From: Tenggerimyces sp963762635
Lineage (GTDB): Bacteria > Actinomycetota > Actinomycetes > Propionibacteriales > Actinopolymorphaceae
Reading direction: 5' to 3'
Assembly (NCBI GenBank): GCA_963762635.1
Contig: CAVXLQ010000021.1
Location: 124,001-188,000 of the forward strand
DNA length: 64,000 bases
The notes beneath the pieces are model-generated. The model did no database searches and was not told the origin of the DNA. It worked only from the letters and a program-made list of their open reading frames with translations. The position numbers were made by a program, and so were the translations under genes. This document shows positions 7,931 to 15,251 of this stretch, piece after piece (within the stretch, counting starts at the first letter, position 1; each line of letters begins with the position of its first letter).

Positions 7931-8644
7931 ATGTCCGACCAGGCCGTCGAGCAGGCGCCGCAGAAGTACAGCGTGTTTTCCGACGAGACGATCGTCCGGA
8001 ACGGGCGGAAGTACCAGCGCGTGATGATCGCGACGCCATGGTTCGACGACCCCAAGGACCTCGCGGCGATCCTCCGCGAGGGACTCGGCGACTACCTGTC
8101 GACCGGTGGAACGGCGGTGCTGAGCGAGAAGATCGCGCTGCTGTCGATCGGCCAGGTCGTGTCGGTGTCGACGATCAAGGTCGGGAAGTTCGCGCGGCTG
8201 GCCAGCAAGTACGTGCGGCCGCAGGGCTACAGCAAGGCGCAGTCGATCCCGGAGCGGATGCAGTTCGTGATCCAGCGGATCGGCTGGCCCCGTACGTTGC
8301 TGGCCTGCGCCGCCTCGGCCGTGACCCGACCGTTCGGCCTCCGCGGCGCCTTCTACGTCGTCGCCGGCCGCGAGGCGCGTGACCTGGACGGCATGCACGG
8401 CGAGTACGCCGACCGCCTGCTGCCGCCACTGAGTCCCAAGCAGGCAAAGAAGATCGTCGACAAGGTGGCGGCCGAGCTCGGTGCCCCGGTCGCGATCGTC
8501 GACATCAACGACCGCGGTGGCCACATCCGCGCGGTGTCGAACGACGGCCTCCCGGCGAAGCTCGTCCTCGAGACGATGGACGACAACCCGATGGGCCAGA
8601 GCCAGGGCACGCCGCTCGGCATGGTCAGGCTCCTCGATAGCTAG
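7931..8644 (+). CDS. CofE-like F420-0:gamma-glutamyl ligase family protein
   Basis: The 237-residue protein contains the FbiB/CofE-type fold signature: LSEKIALLSIGQVV near residue 65 and KLVLETMDDNPMGQSQGTP at the C-terminus. True CofE/FbiB adds glutamates to F420-0. Shorter relatives such as this one occur near cell-wall genes, where they probably ligate amino acids to another acceptor, so F420 biosynthesis is not assured. Neighbours support an envelope role: a PBP and two glycosyltransferases upstream, and a racemase-like/FemX pair nearby. GAGGGGA seven bases before the ATG sets the start. The 3' end overlaps the convergent hydrolase by 20 bases. Confidence 0.7.
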   Translation: MSDQAVEQAPQKYSVFSDETIVRNGRKYQRVMIATPWFDDPKDLAAILREGLGDYLSTGGTAVLSEKIALLSIGQVVSVSTIKVGKFARLASKYVRPQGYSKAQSIPERMQFVIQRIGWPRTLLACAASAVTRPFGLRGAFYVVAGREARDLDGMHGEYADRLLPPLSPKQAKKIVDKVAAELGAPVAIVDINDRGGHIRAVSNDGLPAKLVLETMDDNPMGQSQGTPLGMVRLLDS

Positions 8645-9308
8645 CCAGCAGATCGGCCAGCTCCTTCGGCCGGCTCAGCATCGGGCAGTGACCGCTGACG
8701 ATCTCGTCGGGGACGATCCCGAGGCGGTCCGCCACGACTTTGCGGAAGAAGTCGGGCGGGAAGAAGTAGTCCTCGGTGCACAGGACGAATTTCGTCGGTA
8801 CGTCCGGCAACGCCTCGAGCGGCCATGGCGCGGAGGTCGCGGCTGACGACGGGTGCGCGCGCTCCCTGCTGCTGGCCTCGTCGGCCAAAGCCCGCGGCAC
8901 GTCGTGGTAGAAGCTCACGTACGGGTCGTCGTTGGCGGTCAACCCGCCGTCCCGCGCGGCTTGCTCAGCCACCGCGGCTCTCCAGCCGGTCGTCGTCCAC
9001 CAGTCGCCCGGGAGCTCTCCCGGAGCAGGGATCATGCCGGCGACCAGGACCAGCACCTCGGTCGGAAGCCGGGCGGCGACCAGCGGAGCGGTGAACCCAC
9101 CCCACGAATGACCCACGACCACGAGGTCCCGCCTGTCGCCGACGGCTGCGATCACCGCGTCGGCGTAGTCGTCCAGCGTGGCCGACTCGTCGTCGGCCGG
9201 GAGGTCGGGAGCCACCACGTCGTGGCCGCGGCTGCGAAGCTCGGCCTCGACCAGGTGCCAGGCCCAGCCTCCGTCTCCTCCTCCATGGATCAGCACGAAT
9301 GTGCTCAC
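8625..9308 (-). CDS. Alpha/beta hydrolase (esterase-like)
   Basis: This 227-residue cytoplasmic protein has the full alpha/beta hydrolase triad. An oxyanion HGGG sits at 9-12, the nucleophile elbow is GHSWGG with S68, the acid is D180 in CTEDYFF and the base is H207 in SGHCPML. The compact size and lack of a lid insertion resemble the plant MES/salicylate-esterase-like branch common in soil actinomycetes. Substrate is unknown. The GTG start follows a strong GAAGGAGG. An inverted repeat at 9398-9416 upstream may be its operator. It converges with the CofE-like gene. Confidence 0.85.
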   Translation of the reverse strand: MSTFVLIHGGGDGGWAWHLVEAELRSRGHDVVAPDLPADDESATLDDYADAVIAAVGDRRDLVVVGHSWGGFTAPLVAARLPTEVLVLVAGMIPAPGELPGDWWTTTGWRAAVAEQAARDGGLTANDDPYVSFYHDVPRALADEASSRERAHPSSAATSAPWPLEALPDVPTKFVLCTEDYFFPPDFFRKVVADRLGIVPDEIVSGHCPMLSRPKELADLLASYRGA

Positions 9309-9397
9309 GATGCGCCCCTCCTTCGCGGTGATGGCGCCGGACGATCGCCATACCAGCCAAGCTAGGGCGGCAGGTGGGTTCGCGAAAAGCGATAGTT

Positions 9398-9416
9398 ACC
9401 GATCAAGACGATCGGT
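9398..9416. promoter_or_regulatory. Inverted repeat ACCGATC-n5-GATCGGT, candidate operator
   Basis: Two perfect 7-base half-sites are separated by five bases in the 128-base gap between the hydrolase start and the 3' end of the racemase-like gene. The position suits an operator for the hydrolase promoter. No cognate regulator gene is adjacent. Confidence 0.35.
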
Positions 9417-9436
9417 TTCGGTGAAGGAAGCTACTG

Positions 9437-10474
9437 TCAGCTGACGACGATCCGGTCGAACGTGGTGATGGTCATGCCCACGTTCACGTCGAGCTCGTCG
9501 CCGACGTCCGGCGGTCGCACGTTGCTGGGGACGAAGACCATGCTGACCTGCATGTGCGGCGGCTCGGCGAACCAGCGCCTCCGGCCGGCGATCGTATAGG
9601 GGGAGAGCGCCCGGCCGGCGGCTTCGAGGCCGCTCGCCGCCAGCACCTTGGCACGCGTCCGCAGGTCGGCCACGTGGCTGGGTGCCTCGAGCGCGATGCC
9701 GTTCGCGGTGCCGCCGGCGACGACGACGATGTTCCCGTGACTGGTCGCGCGGCGCTGGCGGTAGCCGAATCGTTCGCCCCGCTTGACCGGATGGACGTCG
9801 AGCACGTGGGCGCGGGCCTTGTACATCTCGCCCTTCTTCAACCACAGGGCGGTGCCGACGCGGGGGCGGATCGTCAGCTCGGGGTGCTTGGCCGAGATCG
9901 CGGCGAGTTCGCTGCTGGTCACGTGGGACACGAACAGCTGCGTCAGGGGCAGTCCGGCGTCGCGGAGGCGTGCGATCCAGGTCTCGACCTCCGGGCCGTG
10001 CACGCCGGTCGCGGTCAACGGCAGGTGCAGAGCCCAGCCGAGCAGCTCGACGCCCTCCAGCAGCGGCGCGAGCCGGCCGAGCTCCGCGGCGGGGATGCCG
10101 TGGCGGTGCATGGAGGTGAGCAGCTCAACGATCACTCGCGGCTTCGCGGTGCCCTCGGCGGCCAGCGCCTCCAGGTCGGACAGCCGGCTGACCGTGTGGA
10201 TCACCGGATGCTTGTCGGCGACCTCGACGAACGGGCGCCACGGGGTGAGCACGAGGATCTCGCCGTCGAACACCTCGGCGGCCGCCGGCACCTCCTCGTA
10301 CGTGCCGACCGCGATCAGGTCCGCGCCGAGGGCGTTCGCCTCCGCCGCGAGACGGGGGATGCCGAAGCCGTACCCGTTTCCCTTGCACACAGGGACGATT
10401 CCGGGGAAAGAGTCGACGACTGCCCGCTGGTGCGCGCGCCACTTGTCGCCTTCGACGTACAACGTGAGCGGCAC
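9437..10474 (-). CDS. Alanine racemase-like PLP enzyme (fold type III)
   Basis: The 345-residue protein starts PLTLYVEGDKWRAHQ, carries the PLP lysine K31 in VCKGNGYGFG and continues as the beta/alpha barrel of the alanine-racemase N-terminal family, followed by a beta domain. The GTG at 10474 was chosen over upstream starts because GGGGAGG lies seven bases before it and it sits two bases after the stop of the upstream FemX-like gene, so the pair is translationally coupled. That linkage suggests a role in peptidoglycan precursors, for example supplying or modifying a D-amino acid or bridge residue. Whether it racemises alanine cannot be decided from the sequence alone. Confidence 0.8.
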   Translation of the reverse strand: MPLTLYVEGDKWRAHQRAVVDSFPGIVPVCKGNGYGFGIPRLAAEANALGADLIAVGTYEEVPAAAEVFDGEILVLTPWRPFVEVADKHPVIHTVSRLSDLEALAAEGTAKPRVIVELLTSMHRHGIPAAELGRLAPLLEGVELLGWALHLPLTATGVHGPEVETWIARLRDAGLPLTQLFVSHVTSSELAAISAKHPELTIRPRVGTALWLKKGEMYKARAHVLDVHPVKRGERFGYRQRRATSHGNIVVVAGGTANGIALEAPSHVADLRTRAKVLAASGLEAAGRALSPYTIAGRRRWFAEPPHMQVSMVFVPSNVRPPDVGDELDVNVGMTITTFDRIVVS

Positions 10475-10476
10475 GT

Positions 10477-11604
10477 TCAGCCTCCCCGGCGACGCATGTA
10501 GAGGTCGAACGCGCCGTACAGCAGCTTCGAGATCGGCAGGTCCCACTCGCCGACGTACTCGATCGCCTCGCCGCCGGTGCCGAGCTTGAACTGGATCAGC
10601 CCGACGTGCGGGTCGGAATCGTCAAGCGTGTCGGTGATTCCGCGCAGGTCGTAGACGTCGGCGCCGTGCTCGAGCGCGTCGCTGATCATCCGCCACTGGA
10701 TCGCGTTGGAGCCGCGGACCTCGCGCTTGGCGGTCGAGGACGCTCCGTAGGAGTACCAGACGTGCCCGTTGACCTTCACCCACGTCGTCGCGGCGACGAG
10801 ATCGTCTTCGTGGTAAGCGAGATAGAGGTGGATGCGGTCCGGGTCCTCGGCGAGCAGAACGCGGAACATGAGCTGGAAGTACGCGAGCGGGCGCGCCGTG
10901 AAGTGGTCTCGGCGGGCAGTCTCGACGTACAACGCGTGGAACGCGGGCAGGTCCTCGGGCGTGCCCTGACGGACCTCGACGCCGGACTTCGTGGCCTTCT
11001 TGATGTTGCGTCGCCAGAGCTGGTTCATGCCGGCGAGAACGTCGGCCTCGTCGCGATTCTTCAACGGGAGTTGGAAGACGTAGCGCGGCTGGCCCGCGGC
11101 GAACCCGCCGGCTCGGTCCACCGGCTCGCGCCAGCCGAGCGCGCGCAGCTGCTCCACGACCTGCTGGCCGGTCTTGTCCTCCTCGGTCGGAGGTACGTCG
11201 CCCAGCCGCGCCGACTCGCCGGTCGCCATCGCCGCCTTGATCACCGGCGTCGACCAGCGTCGCGTGACGACGGGCGGACCCATCCGGATGCCGAACGCGC
11301 CCTGCTTCGTGGCGTGCTCGGCGAGCGGCGTCAACCAGCGGCCGAGATCGGGGTCGGACCAGTCGATCGCGGGACCCTCGGGGAGGTACGCGAGCGACCG
11401 GCGCATCTTGGGCAGGCGTCGGTACAGCACCAGCCCCGCGCCGAGCAGCTCGTCGGCGTTCGCCTCGTCGATCCACCCGACCGATTCCGCGCGCCATTCC
11501 CGCTTGACCTCACCCCAGGCAGGCGTCTGCAGGAAGCTGGCGGGCGAGGTCGCGAGGAACGCGAGATGCTCGTCGGCGGTAATGGTTCTGACCCGGAGTG
11601 CCAC
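10477..11604 (-). CDS. FemAB/FemX-type peptidyltransferase
   Basis: The 375-residue protein belongs to the FemABX group of GNAT-like aminoacyl-tRNA-dependent transferases, which add bridge amino acids to lipid II. Visible features are the N-terminal FLQTPAWGEVKREW motif, LPKMRRSLAYLPEGP, a charged helical QLWRRNIKKATKSGVEVR region, and the C-terminal half with RDHFTARPLAYFQLMF and DLRGITDTLDD. It acts at the cytoplasmic face of the membrane. The GTG at 11604 lies seven bases after TAGCCT and has no ribosome site, so the transcript is probably leaderless. Downstream, the coupled racemase-like gene supports a peptidoglycan role. Confidence 0.88.
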   Translation of the reverse strand: MALRVRTITADEHLAFLATSPASFLQTPAWGEVKREWRAESVGWIDEANADELLGAGLVLYRRLPKMRRSLAYLPEGPAIDWSDPDLGRWLTPLAEHATKQGAFGIRMGPPVVTRRWSTPVIKAAMATGESARLGDVPPTEEDKTGQQVVEQLRALGWREPVDRAGGFAAGQPRYVFQLPLKNRDEADVLAGMNQLWRRNIKKATKSGVEVRQGTPEDLPAFHALYVETARRDHFTARPLAYFQLMFRVLLAEDPDRIHLYLAYHEDDLVAATTWVKVNGHVWYSYGASSTAKREVRGSNAIQWRMISDALEHGADVYDLRGITDTLDDSDPHVGLIQFKLGTGGEAIEYVGEWDLPISKLLYGAFDLYMRRRGG

Positions 11605-11611
11605 GCCCGCG

Positions 11612-11617
11612 AGGCTA
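11612..11617 (-). promoter_or_regulatory. -10 box TAGCCT, leaderless promoter of the FemX-like gene
   Basis: TAGCCT (read on the minus strand) is followed by seven bases and the GTG at 11604. No Shine-Dalgarno sequence fits between them, so the start codon would be at or next to the transcription start. Confidence 0.45.
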
Positions 11618-11658
11618 CCCGCACGCGTGGATCAAGGCAGCGCCGCCCGCAGCAGGCG

Positions 11659-12456
11659 TTAGAGCTGCTCCCGCAACCAGGCGATGTCCGCGGTCTGCCC
11701 GGCGTCCTCCGCCGGCGTCTCCACGATCACCGGCGCACCGGCGGCGCGGATCACGGTGATCAGGTCGGCCGGGGTGATCTCGCCCTTGCCCAGGTTTTGG
11801 TGCCGGTCCCGACCGGAGTCGAACGGGTCCATCGAGTCGTTCGCGTGCACCAGGTCGATCCGCCCGGTGATCGCCTTCACCCGGTCCACCACCGTGGCGA
11901 GCTCCTCGCCGCCGGCGTGGAAGTGACACGTATCGAGACAGAACCCGATCGAGTCGCCACCCGAAGCCGCGCCGATCGCGTCCCACAACCGCGCGATCCG
12001 ATCGAGGTGCCGCGCCATCGCGTGGTCGCCGCCCGCGGTGTTCTCGATCAAGACGAGCAGCTTCTGGTCGAGCTGATCGACGGCCTTGCGCCAGTTGTCG
12101 AAACCGGTGTCGAGCTCGTCGTCGCCACCGACATGCCCGCCGTGCACGATCAACGCCTTCGCCCCGATCGACGCGGCACCGTTGACGTGTTGCTGCAGCA
12201 GCTTGCGCGACGGGATGCGGATCTTGTTGTTGGTCGTGGCGACGTTGATGAGATACGGCGCGTGCACGTACAGCCCGACACCCGCCGATTCCGCGTCCGC
12301 CTTGAGCCCTTCCGCCCCACCCGCATAGGCGAACTTCGGCCCCTTGTACCCCTGTGGATCACCAAGGAAGAACTGCACGATGTCAGCGGACCGCTCCCGC
12401 GCCGCGGCAAGCGGATCTTCCTGTTCGACGTGTGCACCAAGGAGGAGGCTGCTCAT
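11659..12456 (-). CDS. nfo: Deoxyribonuclease IV (AP endonuclease, Nfo family)
   Basis: The 265-residue TIM-barrel protein begins LLLGAHVEQEDP and contains the zinc-binding motifs of endonuclease IV: VHAPYLINVAT, IVHGGHVG, LLVLIENTAGGD, GFCLDTCHFHAGG, DLVHANDSMDPFDSGRDRHQNLGKG and PVIVETPAE. It cleaves abasic sites during base excision repair in the cytoplasm. The size is typical (about 260-285 residues). The ATG at 12456 follows TAGAGT by seven bases with no ribosome site, so it is probably leaderless. It is the first gene of a possible minus-strand unit with the FemX-like and racemase-like genes, about 54 bases apart. Confidence 0.92.
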   Translation of the reverse strand: MSSLLLGAHVEQEDPLAAARERSADIVQFFLGDPQGYKGPKFAYAGGAEGLKADAESAGVGLYVHAPYLINVATTNNKIRIPSRKLLQQHVNGAASIGAKALIVHGGHVGGDDELDTGFDNWRKAVDQLDQKLLVLIENTAGGDHAMARHLDRIARLWDAIGAASGGDSIGFCLDTCHFHAGGEELATVVDRVKAITGRIDLVHANDSMDPFDSGRDRHQNLGKGEITPADLITVIRAAGAPVIVETPAEDAGQTADIAWLREQL

Positions 12457-12463
12457 GCCGGCG

Positions 12464-12469
12464 ACTCTA
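12464..12469 (-). promoter_or_regulatory. -10 box TAGAGT, leaderless promoter of nfo
   Basis: TAGAGT on the minus strand lies seven bases before the ATG at 12456. The spacing matches the other leaderless genes in this window. Confidence 0.5.
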
Positions 12470-12594
12470 CGTCCCCGCACCGACAAGGCCTCACACGCCC
12501 GGCGTAGCAATCCGTGTGATTTCGTGTACGAATTGTGATCTTTCTCCGGCGTTGCACGACAGCGAATCGGGACACACCGGGCAGAATCTGCAGG

Positions 12595-12843
12595 GTGACC
12601 GCCAAAGAGCAGCTGCACCATCTCGTCGACCGGCTCGACGACGACCAAGCGGTGCGCGCCCTTACCATGCTAGAGCCGTTGGCCGAACTCGAGCTCGTTG
12701 TCGCTGGAGCTCGACGATCTACTAGTTCCCCGTACGACAATCATCAGAGTCACGAGTTCCTGAGCCATGAGTCGATGCTGGCTCATGAGGGCACCGACAC
12801 GCTCCAGGTCACTCGCTGCAGCGGCCGTCATCGCCGCTGGTAA
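12595..12843 (+). CDS. Small hypothetical protein
   Basis: An 82-codon frame starting at a GTG begins with a convincing amphipathic segment (TAKEQLHHLVDRLDDDQ) like those of small helical or antitoxin-type proteins. The second half (from about residue 40) is less protein-like and Ser/His-rich. A very strong terminator hairpin starts 28 bases after the stop, which supports a real transcript. There is no partner toxin gene beside it. A frameshift in the second half cannot be excluded. The family is not recognised. Confidence 0.4.
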   Translation: MTAKEQLHHLVDRLDDDQAVRALTMLEPLAELELVVAGARRSTSSPYDNHQSHEFLSHESMLAHEGTDTLQVTRCSGRHRRW

Positions 12844-12870
12844 CCACAGCCTCAAAGCGCTTCATCCACA

Positions 12871-12898
12871 AGGCGCCCACGGTCCTCCGTGGGCGCCT
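12871..12898 (+). terminator. 12-bp perfect hairpin, likely terminator upstream of rpsF
   Basis: AGGCGCCCACGG (12871-12882) pairs perfectly with 12887-12898 around a TCCT loop. It isolates the small upstream gene from the rpsF operon. It lacks a long T-run, as is usual for GC-rich actinomycete terminators. Confidence 0.7.
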
Positions 12899-12999
12899 GG
12901 TAATCTTGCGGCTGGCCTGGTCGAGCACTGGTGGGTATGAGCATCGTGTCGCCAAGCCTGAGCATCACTGAGCACCAGCCAACCCGTACGCCCTCCTGT

Positions 13000-13016
13000 C
13001 ACGCCGAAACGGCGTG
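13000..13016 (+). promoter_or_regulatory. Hairpin in the rpsF leader, possible S6:S18 autoregulatory element
   Basis: CACGCCG-AAA-CGGCGTG lies 32 bases before the rpsF start and contains a CCGAAA loop edge. Leaders of rpsF operons in many bacteria carry an RNA bound by the S6:S18 dimer. The position and CCG-containing loop fit such an element, but the full consensus was not established. Confidence 0.35.
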
Positions 13017-13048
13017 GCCGCCGAGTCCATAGGAGGTGGACTTAACCC

Positions 13049-13339
13049 ATGCGTCGGTACGAAGTCATGGTGATCCTCGACGCCGAGCTCGAGGAACGCA
13101 CCGTCGCCCCATCCCTGGACCAGTACCTCACTGTCGTCCGTCAGGGTGGCGGCGCGGTCGAGAAGGTCGATGTCTGGGGCCGTCGTCGGCTCGCCTACGA
13201 CATCGCCAAAAAGTCCGAGGGGATCTACGCGATCGTCGATTTGACGTGCGAGCCCTCGGTCGTCCAGGAGCTGGACCGTCAGCTCAACCTGAACGAGTCG
13301 GTGCTGCGGACGAAGGTCATCCGCCCCGACGTCCGCTAG
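13049..13339 (+). CDS. rpsF: 30S ribosomal protein S6
   Basis: The 96-residue protein shows the bS6 sequence throughout: MRRYEVMVILDAELEE at the start, VDVWGRRRLAYDI in the middle and NESVLRTKVIRPD at the end. It binds 16S rRNA with S18 in the small-subunit platform. AGGAGGTG precedes the ATG by about 11 bases. It is the first gene of the conserved rpsF-ssb-rpsR-rplI operon, with ssb 18 bases downstream. Expression may be tuned through the leader hairpin at 13000-13016. Confidence 0.98.
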   Translation: MRRYEVMVILDAELEERTVAPSLDQYLTVVRQGGGAVEKVDVWGRRRLAYDIAKKSEGIYAIVDLTCEPSVVQELDRQLNLNESVLRTKVIRPDVR

Positions 13340-13357
13340 TACGACCGGAGCCCGTTC

Positions 13358-13864
13358 ATGGCAGGCGACACAGTCATCACCCTCGTCGGCAACCTCGTCG
13401 ACGACCCCGAGCTGCGCTTCACCCCTTCGGGGGCGGCCGTCGCGAACTTCCGGCTCGCGTCGACTCCGCGCACGTACGACCGTCAGTCCGGTGAGTGGAA
13501 GGACGGCGACACGCTGTTCCTCACTTGCAACGTCTGGCGTCAGGCGGCGGAGAACGTCGCCGAGTCTCTGCAGCGCGGCATGCGGGTGGTCGTTCAGGGC
13601 CGCCTCAAGCAGCGCTCGTACGAGACCCGCGAGGGCGAGAAGCGCACCGTGTTCGAGGTCGAGGTCGACGAGGTCGGCCCGAGCCTGCGTAGCGCGACCG
13701 CGAAGGTCACCAAGACCCAGCGTTCGCAGGGCGGGTACGGCGGCGGCGGGGACGACCCGTGGCAGACGCCCGCACCCCGGCAACAGCAGTCCGCTCCGCA
13801 AGGCGGCGGGCAGCAGGACCCGTGGGGCCAGCAGGCGCCGGCCCAGGACGAGCCCCCGTTCTAG
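13358..13864 (+). CDS. ssb: Single-stranded DNA-binding protein
   Basis: The 168-residue protein has an N-terminal OB fold (about 1-110) beginning AGDTVITLVGNLVDDPELRF, with the conserved WKDGDTLFLTCNVW and RVVVQGRLKQRSYE strands. A Gly/Gln/Pro-rich linker follows, then the acidic protein-interaction tip DEPPF. It protects single-stranded DNA and recruits replication and repair proteins. It lies between rpsF and rpsR as in most actinobacteria, so it is probably the essential copy. GGAGC sits upstream of the ATG. Confidence 0.98.
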   Translation: MAGDTVITLVGNLVDDPELRFTPSGAAVANFRLASTPRTYDRQSGEWKDGDTLFLTCNVWRQAAENVAESLQRGMRVVVQGRLKQRSYETREGEKRTVFEVEVDEVGPSLRSATAKVTKTQRSQGGYGGGGDDPWQTPAPRQQQSAPQGGGQQDPWGQQAPAQDEPPF

Positions 13865-13922
13865 ATCCCTAAGTAAGAACTGACCATTCCCGCGCGAGCG
13901 GGGCTCTGAAAGGAGCACCACG

Positions 13923-14159
13923 ATGGCCAAGCCACCGATTCGCAAGCCCAAGAAAAAGGTCTGCGTGTTCTGCAAGGAGAAGATCTCCTATGTGGACTAC
14001 AAGGACACGACTCTGCTGCGGAAGTTCATCTCCGACCGCGGCAAGATCCGTGCCCGACGCGTGACCGGTAACTGCACGCAGCACCAGCGGGACGTCGCCG
14101 TCGCGATCAAGAACGCGCGCGAAGTCGCCCTGCTGCCTTACACGAGCACCGCTCGCTAA
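13923..14159 (+). CDS. rpsR: 30S ribosomal protein S18 (zinc-binding form)
   Basis: The 78-residue bS18 keeps a metal-ligand set: C14 and C17 in VCVFCKE, then C51 and H54 in GNCTQHQ. It is therefore the C-plus type, which is replaced by a zinc-free paralogue under zinc limitation in many actinobacteria. It binds S6 and 16S rRNA. GAAAGGAG before the ATG fixes the start. It lies 58 bases after ssb and 14 bases before rplI. Confidence 0.97.
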   Translation: MAKPPIRKPKKKVCVFCKEKISYVDYKDTTLLRKFISDRGKIRARRVTGNCTQHQRDVAVAIKNAREVALLPYTSTAR

Positions 14160-14173
14160 GGGGGAGGACGCAC

Positions 14174-14620
14174 ATGAAGCTCATCCTCACCCAGGAAGTC
14201 AGCGGCCTCGGCGGACCGGGCGAAGTGGTCGAGGTCAAGGACGGCTACGGCCGTAACTACCTCGTGCCGCGTGGCTTCGCGATCCGTTGGACCAAGGGCG
14301 GCGAGAAGCAGGTCGCCTCGATCCGCAAGGCCCGCGACGTCCGTGAGATCCGTGACCTCGGCCACGCCAAAGAGGTCAAGGGTCAGCTGGAGTCGCTCAA
14401 GGTCAAGCTGCCGGCGCGTTCCGGCGAGTCCGGCCGGCTGTTCGGCTCGATCACCGTCACCGACATCGTCGACGCGGTGAAGAAGTCGGGCGGACCGGAC
14501 ATCGACAAGCGGCGCATCGAGGTCGGTAACCCGATCAAGACGCTCGGCTCCCACCAGGTGGCGATCCGGCTCCACCCGGAGCTGTCCGCAACGCTCTCGG
14601 TCGAGGTCGTCAAGGCCTAG
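14174..14620 (+). CDS. rplI: 50S ribosomal protein L9
   Basis: The 148-residue bL9 has the N-terminal rRNA-binding domain (MKLILTQEVSGLGGPGEVVEVKDGYGRNYL), the long connecting helix and the C-terminal domain ending HPELSATLSVEVVKA. It ends the rpsF operon at a strong bidirectional terminator. In most actinobacteria dnaB follows directly; here dnaB lies about 14 kb further on and on the other strand. Confidence 0.98.
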   Translation: MKLILTQEVSGLGGPGEVVEVKDGYGRNYLVPRGFAIRWTKGGEKQVASIRKARDVREIRDLGHAKEVKGQLESLKVKLPARSGESGRLFGSITVTDIVDAVKKSGGPDIDKRRIEVGNPIKTLGSHQVAIRLHPELSATLSVEVVKA

Positions 14621-14642
14621 CCGCGGCAGTACGTACGCAGAG

Positions 14643-14673
14643 GGGCCCGCTGGCTTACGCCGGCGGGCCCTTT
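14643..14673. terminator. Bidirectional terminator between rplI and the DUF58 operon
   Basis: A 12-bp stem (14643-14654 with 14659-14670) with a TTAC loop is followed by TTT. The loop contains the stop codon of the opposing membrane-protein gene, so the hairpin serves both transcripts. Confidence 0.75.
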
Positions 14674-15251
14674 CGCTTGTACAGAACGACGAACCCGGCC
14701 AGCAGGACGCCGATGAGGGCGAAGCCGAGCACCGGAACGAGCACGGACGAGGCCGCCGGAACGCGCGGCGCGAGCCCGACCACGGCGAACGCGAAGACGG
14801 TGGTCACCGCGATCATCGCCGCCGCGCGCAGCAGCCAGCGGCCGAGCACCGGCCACGGGACCACCGCGTCGTACGGCACCTGTGCGGCGAGCGCGCAACC
14901 GACGTGGTGCAGGTAGAGCGACCCGGCGAGCAACGTCAGGTCGCCGAACGTCACCGGCCGCGAGAGCCCGACCGTGTACACGAACCAGCCGAGCACCGCG
15001 ACCAGCTCGAGGACCAGCACGTACCGCGACGCCGGAAAGACCGCGGCCGCGGCGGCCGCCACCAGCACCGCCGCCCAACCGAGCTCGACCGAGAGCTCGT
15101 CGAAGACCCCGGCCCACAACGCGCCCATGCCGGCTACCAGCACGATGAGCCGAACGACCAGCGAGCTCGGCGTCACCCGCAACCACTGCAGGACCGACGT
15201 GGTGAGCGCGTCCCAGTACCGCGCGACCTGCCGGCCCACCAGCGCGCTCAT
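14655..15251 (-). CDS. Polytopic membrane protein at the end of the MoxR/DUF58 operon
   Basis: The 198-residue protein has about five or six hydrophobic segments (for example LVVRLIVLVAGMGALWAGVF and YVLVLELVAVLGWFVYTVGL) and a short basic C-terminus. No catalytic motif is visible. Its ATG overlaps the TGA of the DUF58 gene by four bases, so it belongs to the five-gene MoxR/DUF58/DUF4129 operon. It is probably a membrane partner of that complex, of unknown biochemical role. Confidence 0.75.
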   Translation of the reverse strand: MSALVGRQVARYWDALTTSVLQWLRVTPSSLVVRLIVLVAGMGALWAGVFDELSVELGWAAVLVAAAAAAVFPASRYVLVLELVAVLGWFVYTVGLSRPVTFGDLTLLAGSLYLHHVGCALAAQVPYDAVVPWPVLGRWLLRAAAMIAVTTVFAFAVVGLAPRVPAASSVLVPVLGFALIGVLLAGFVVLYKRKGPPA

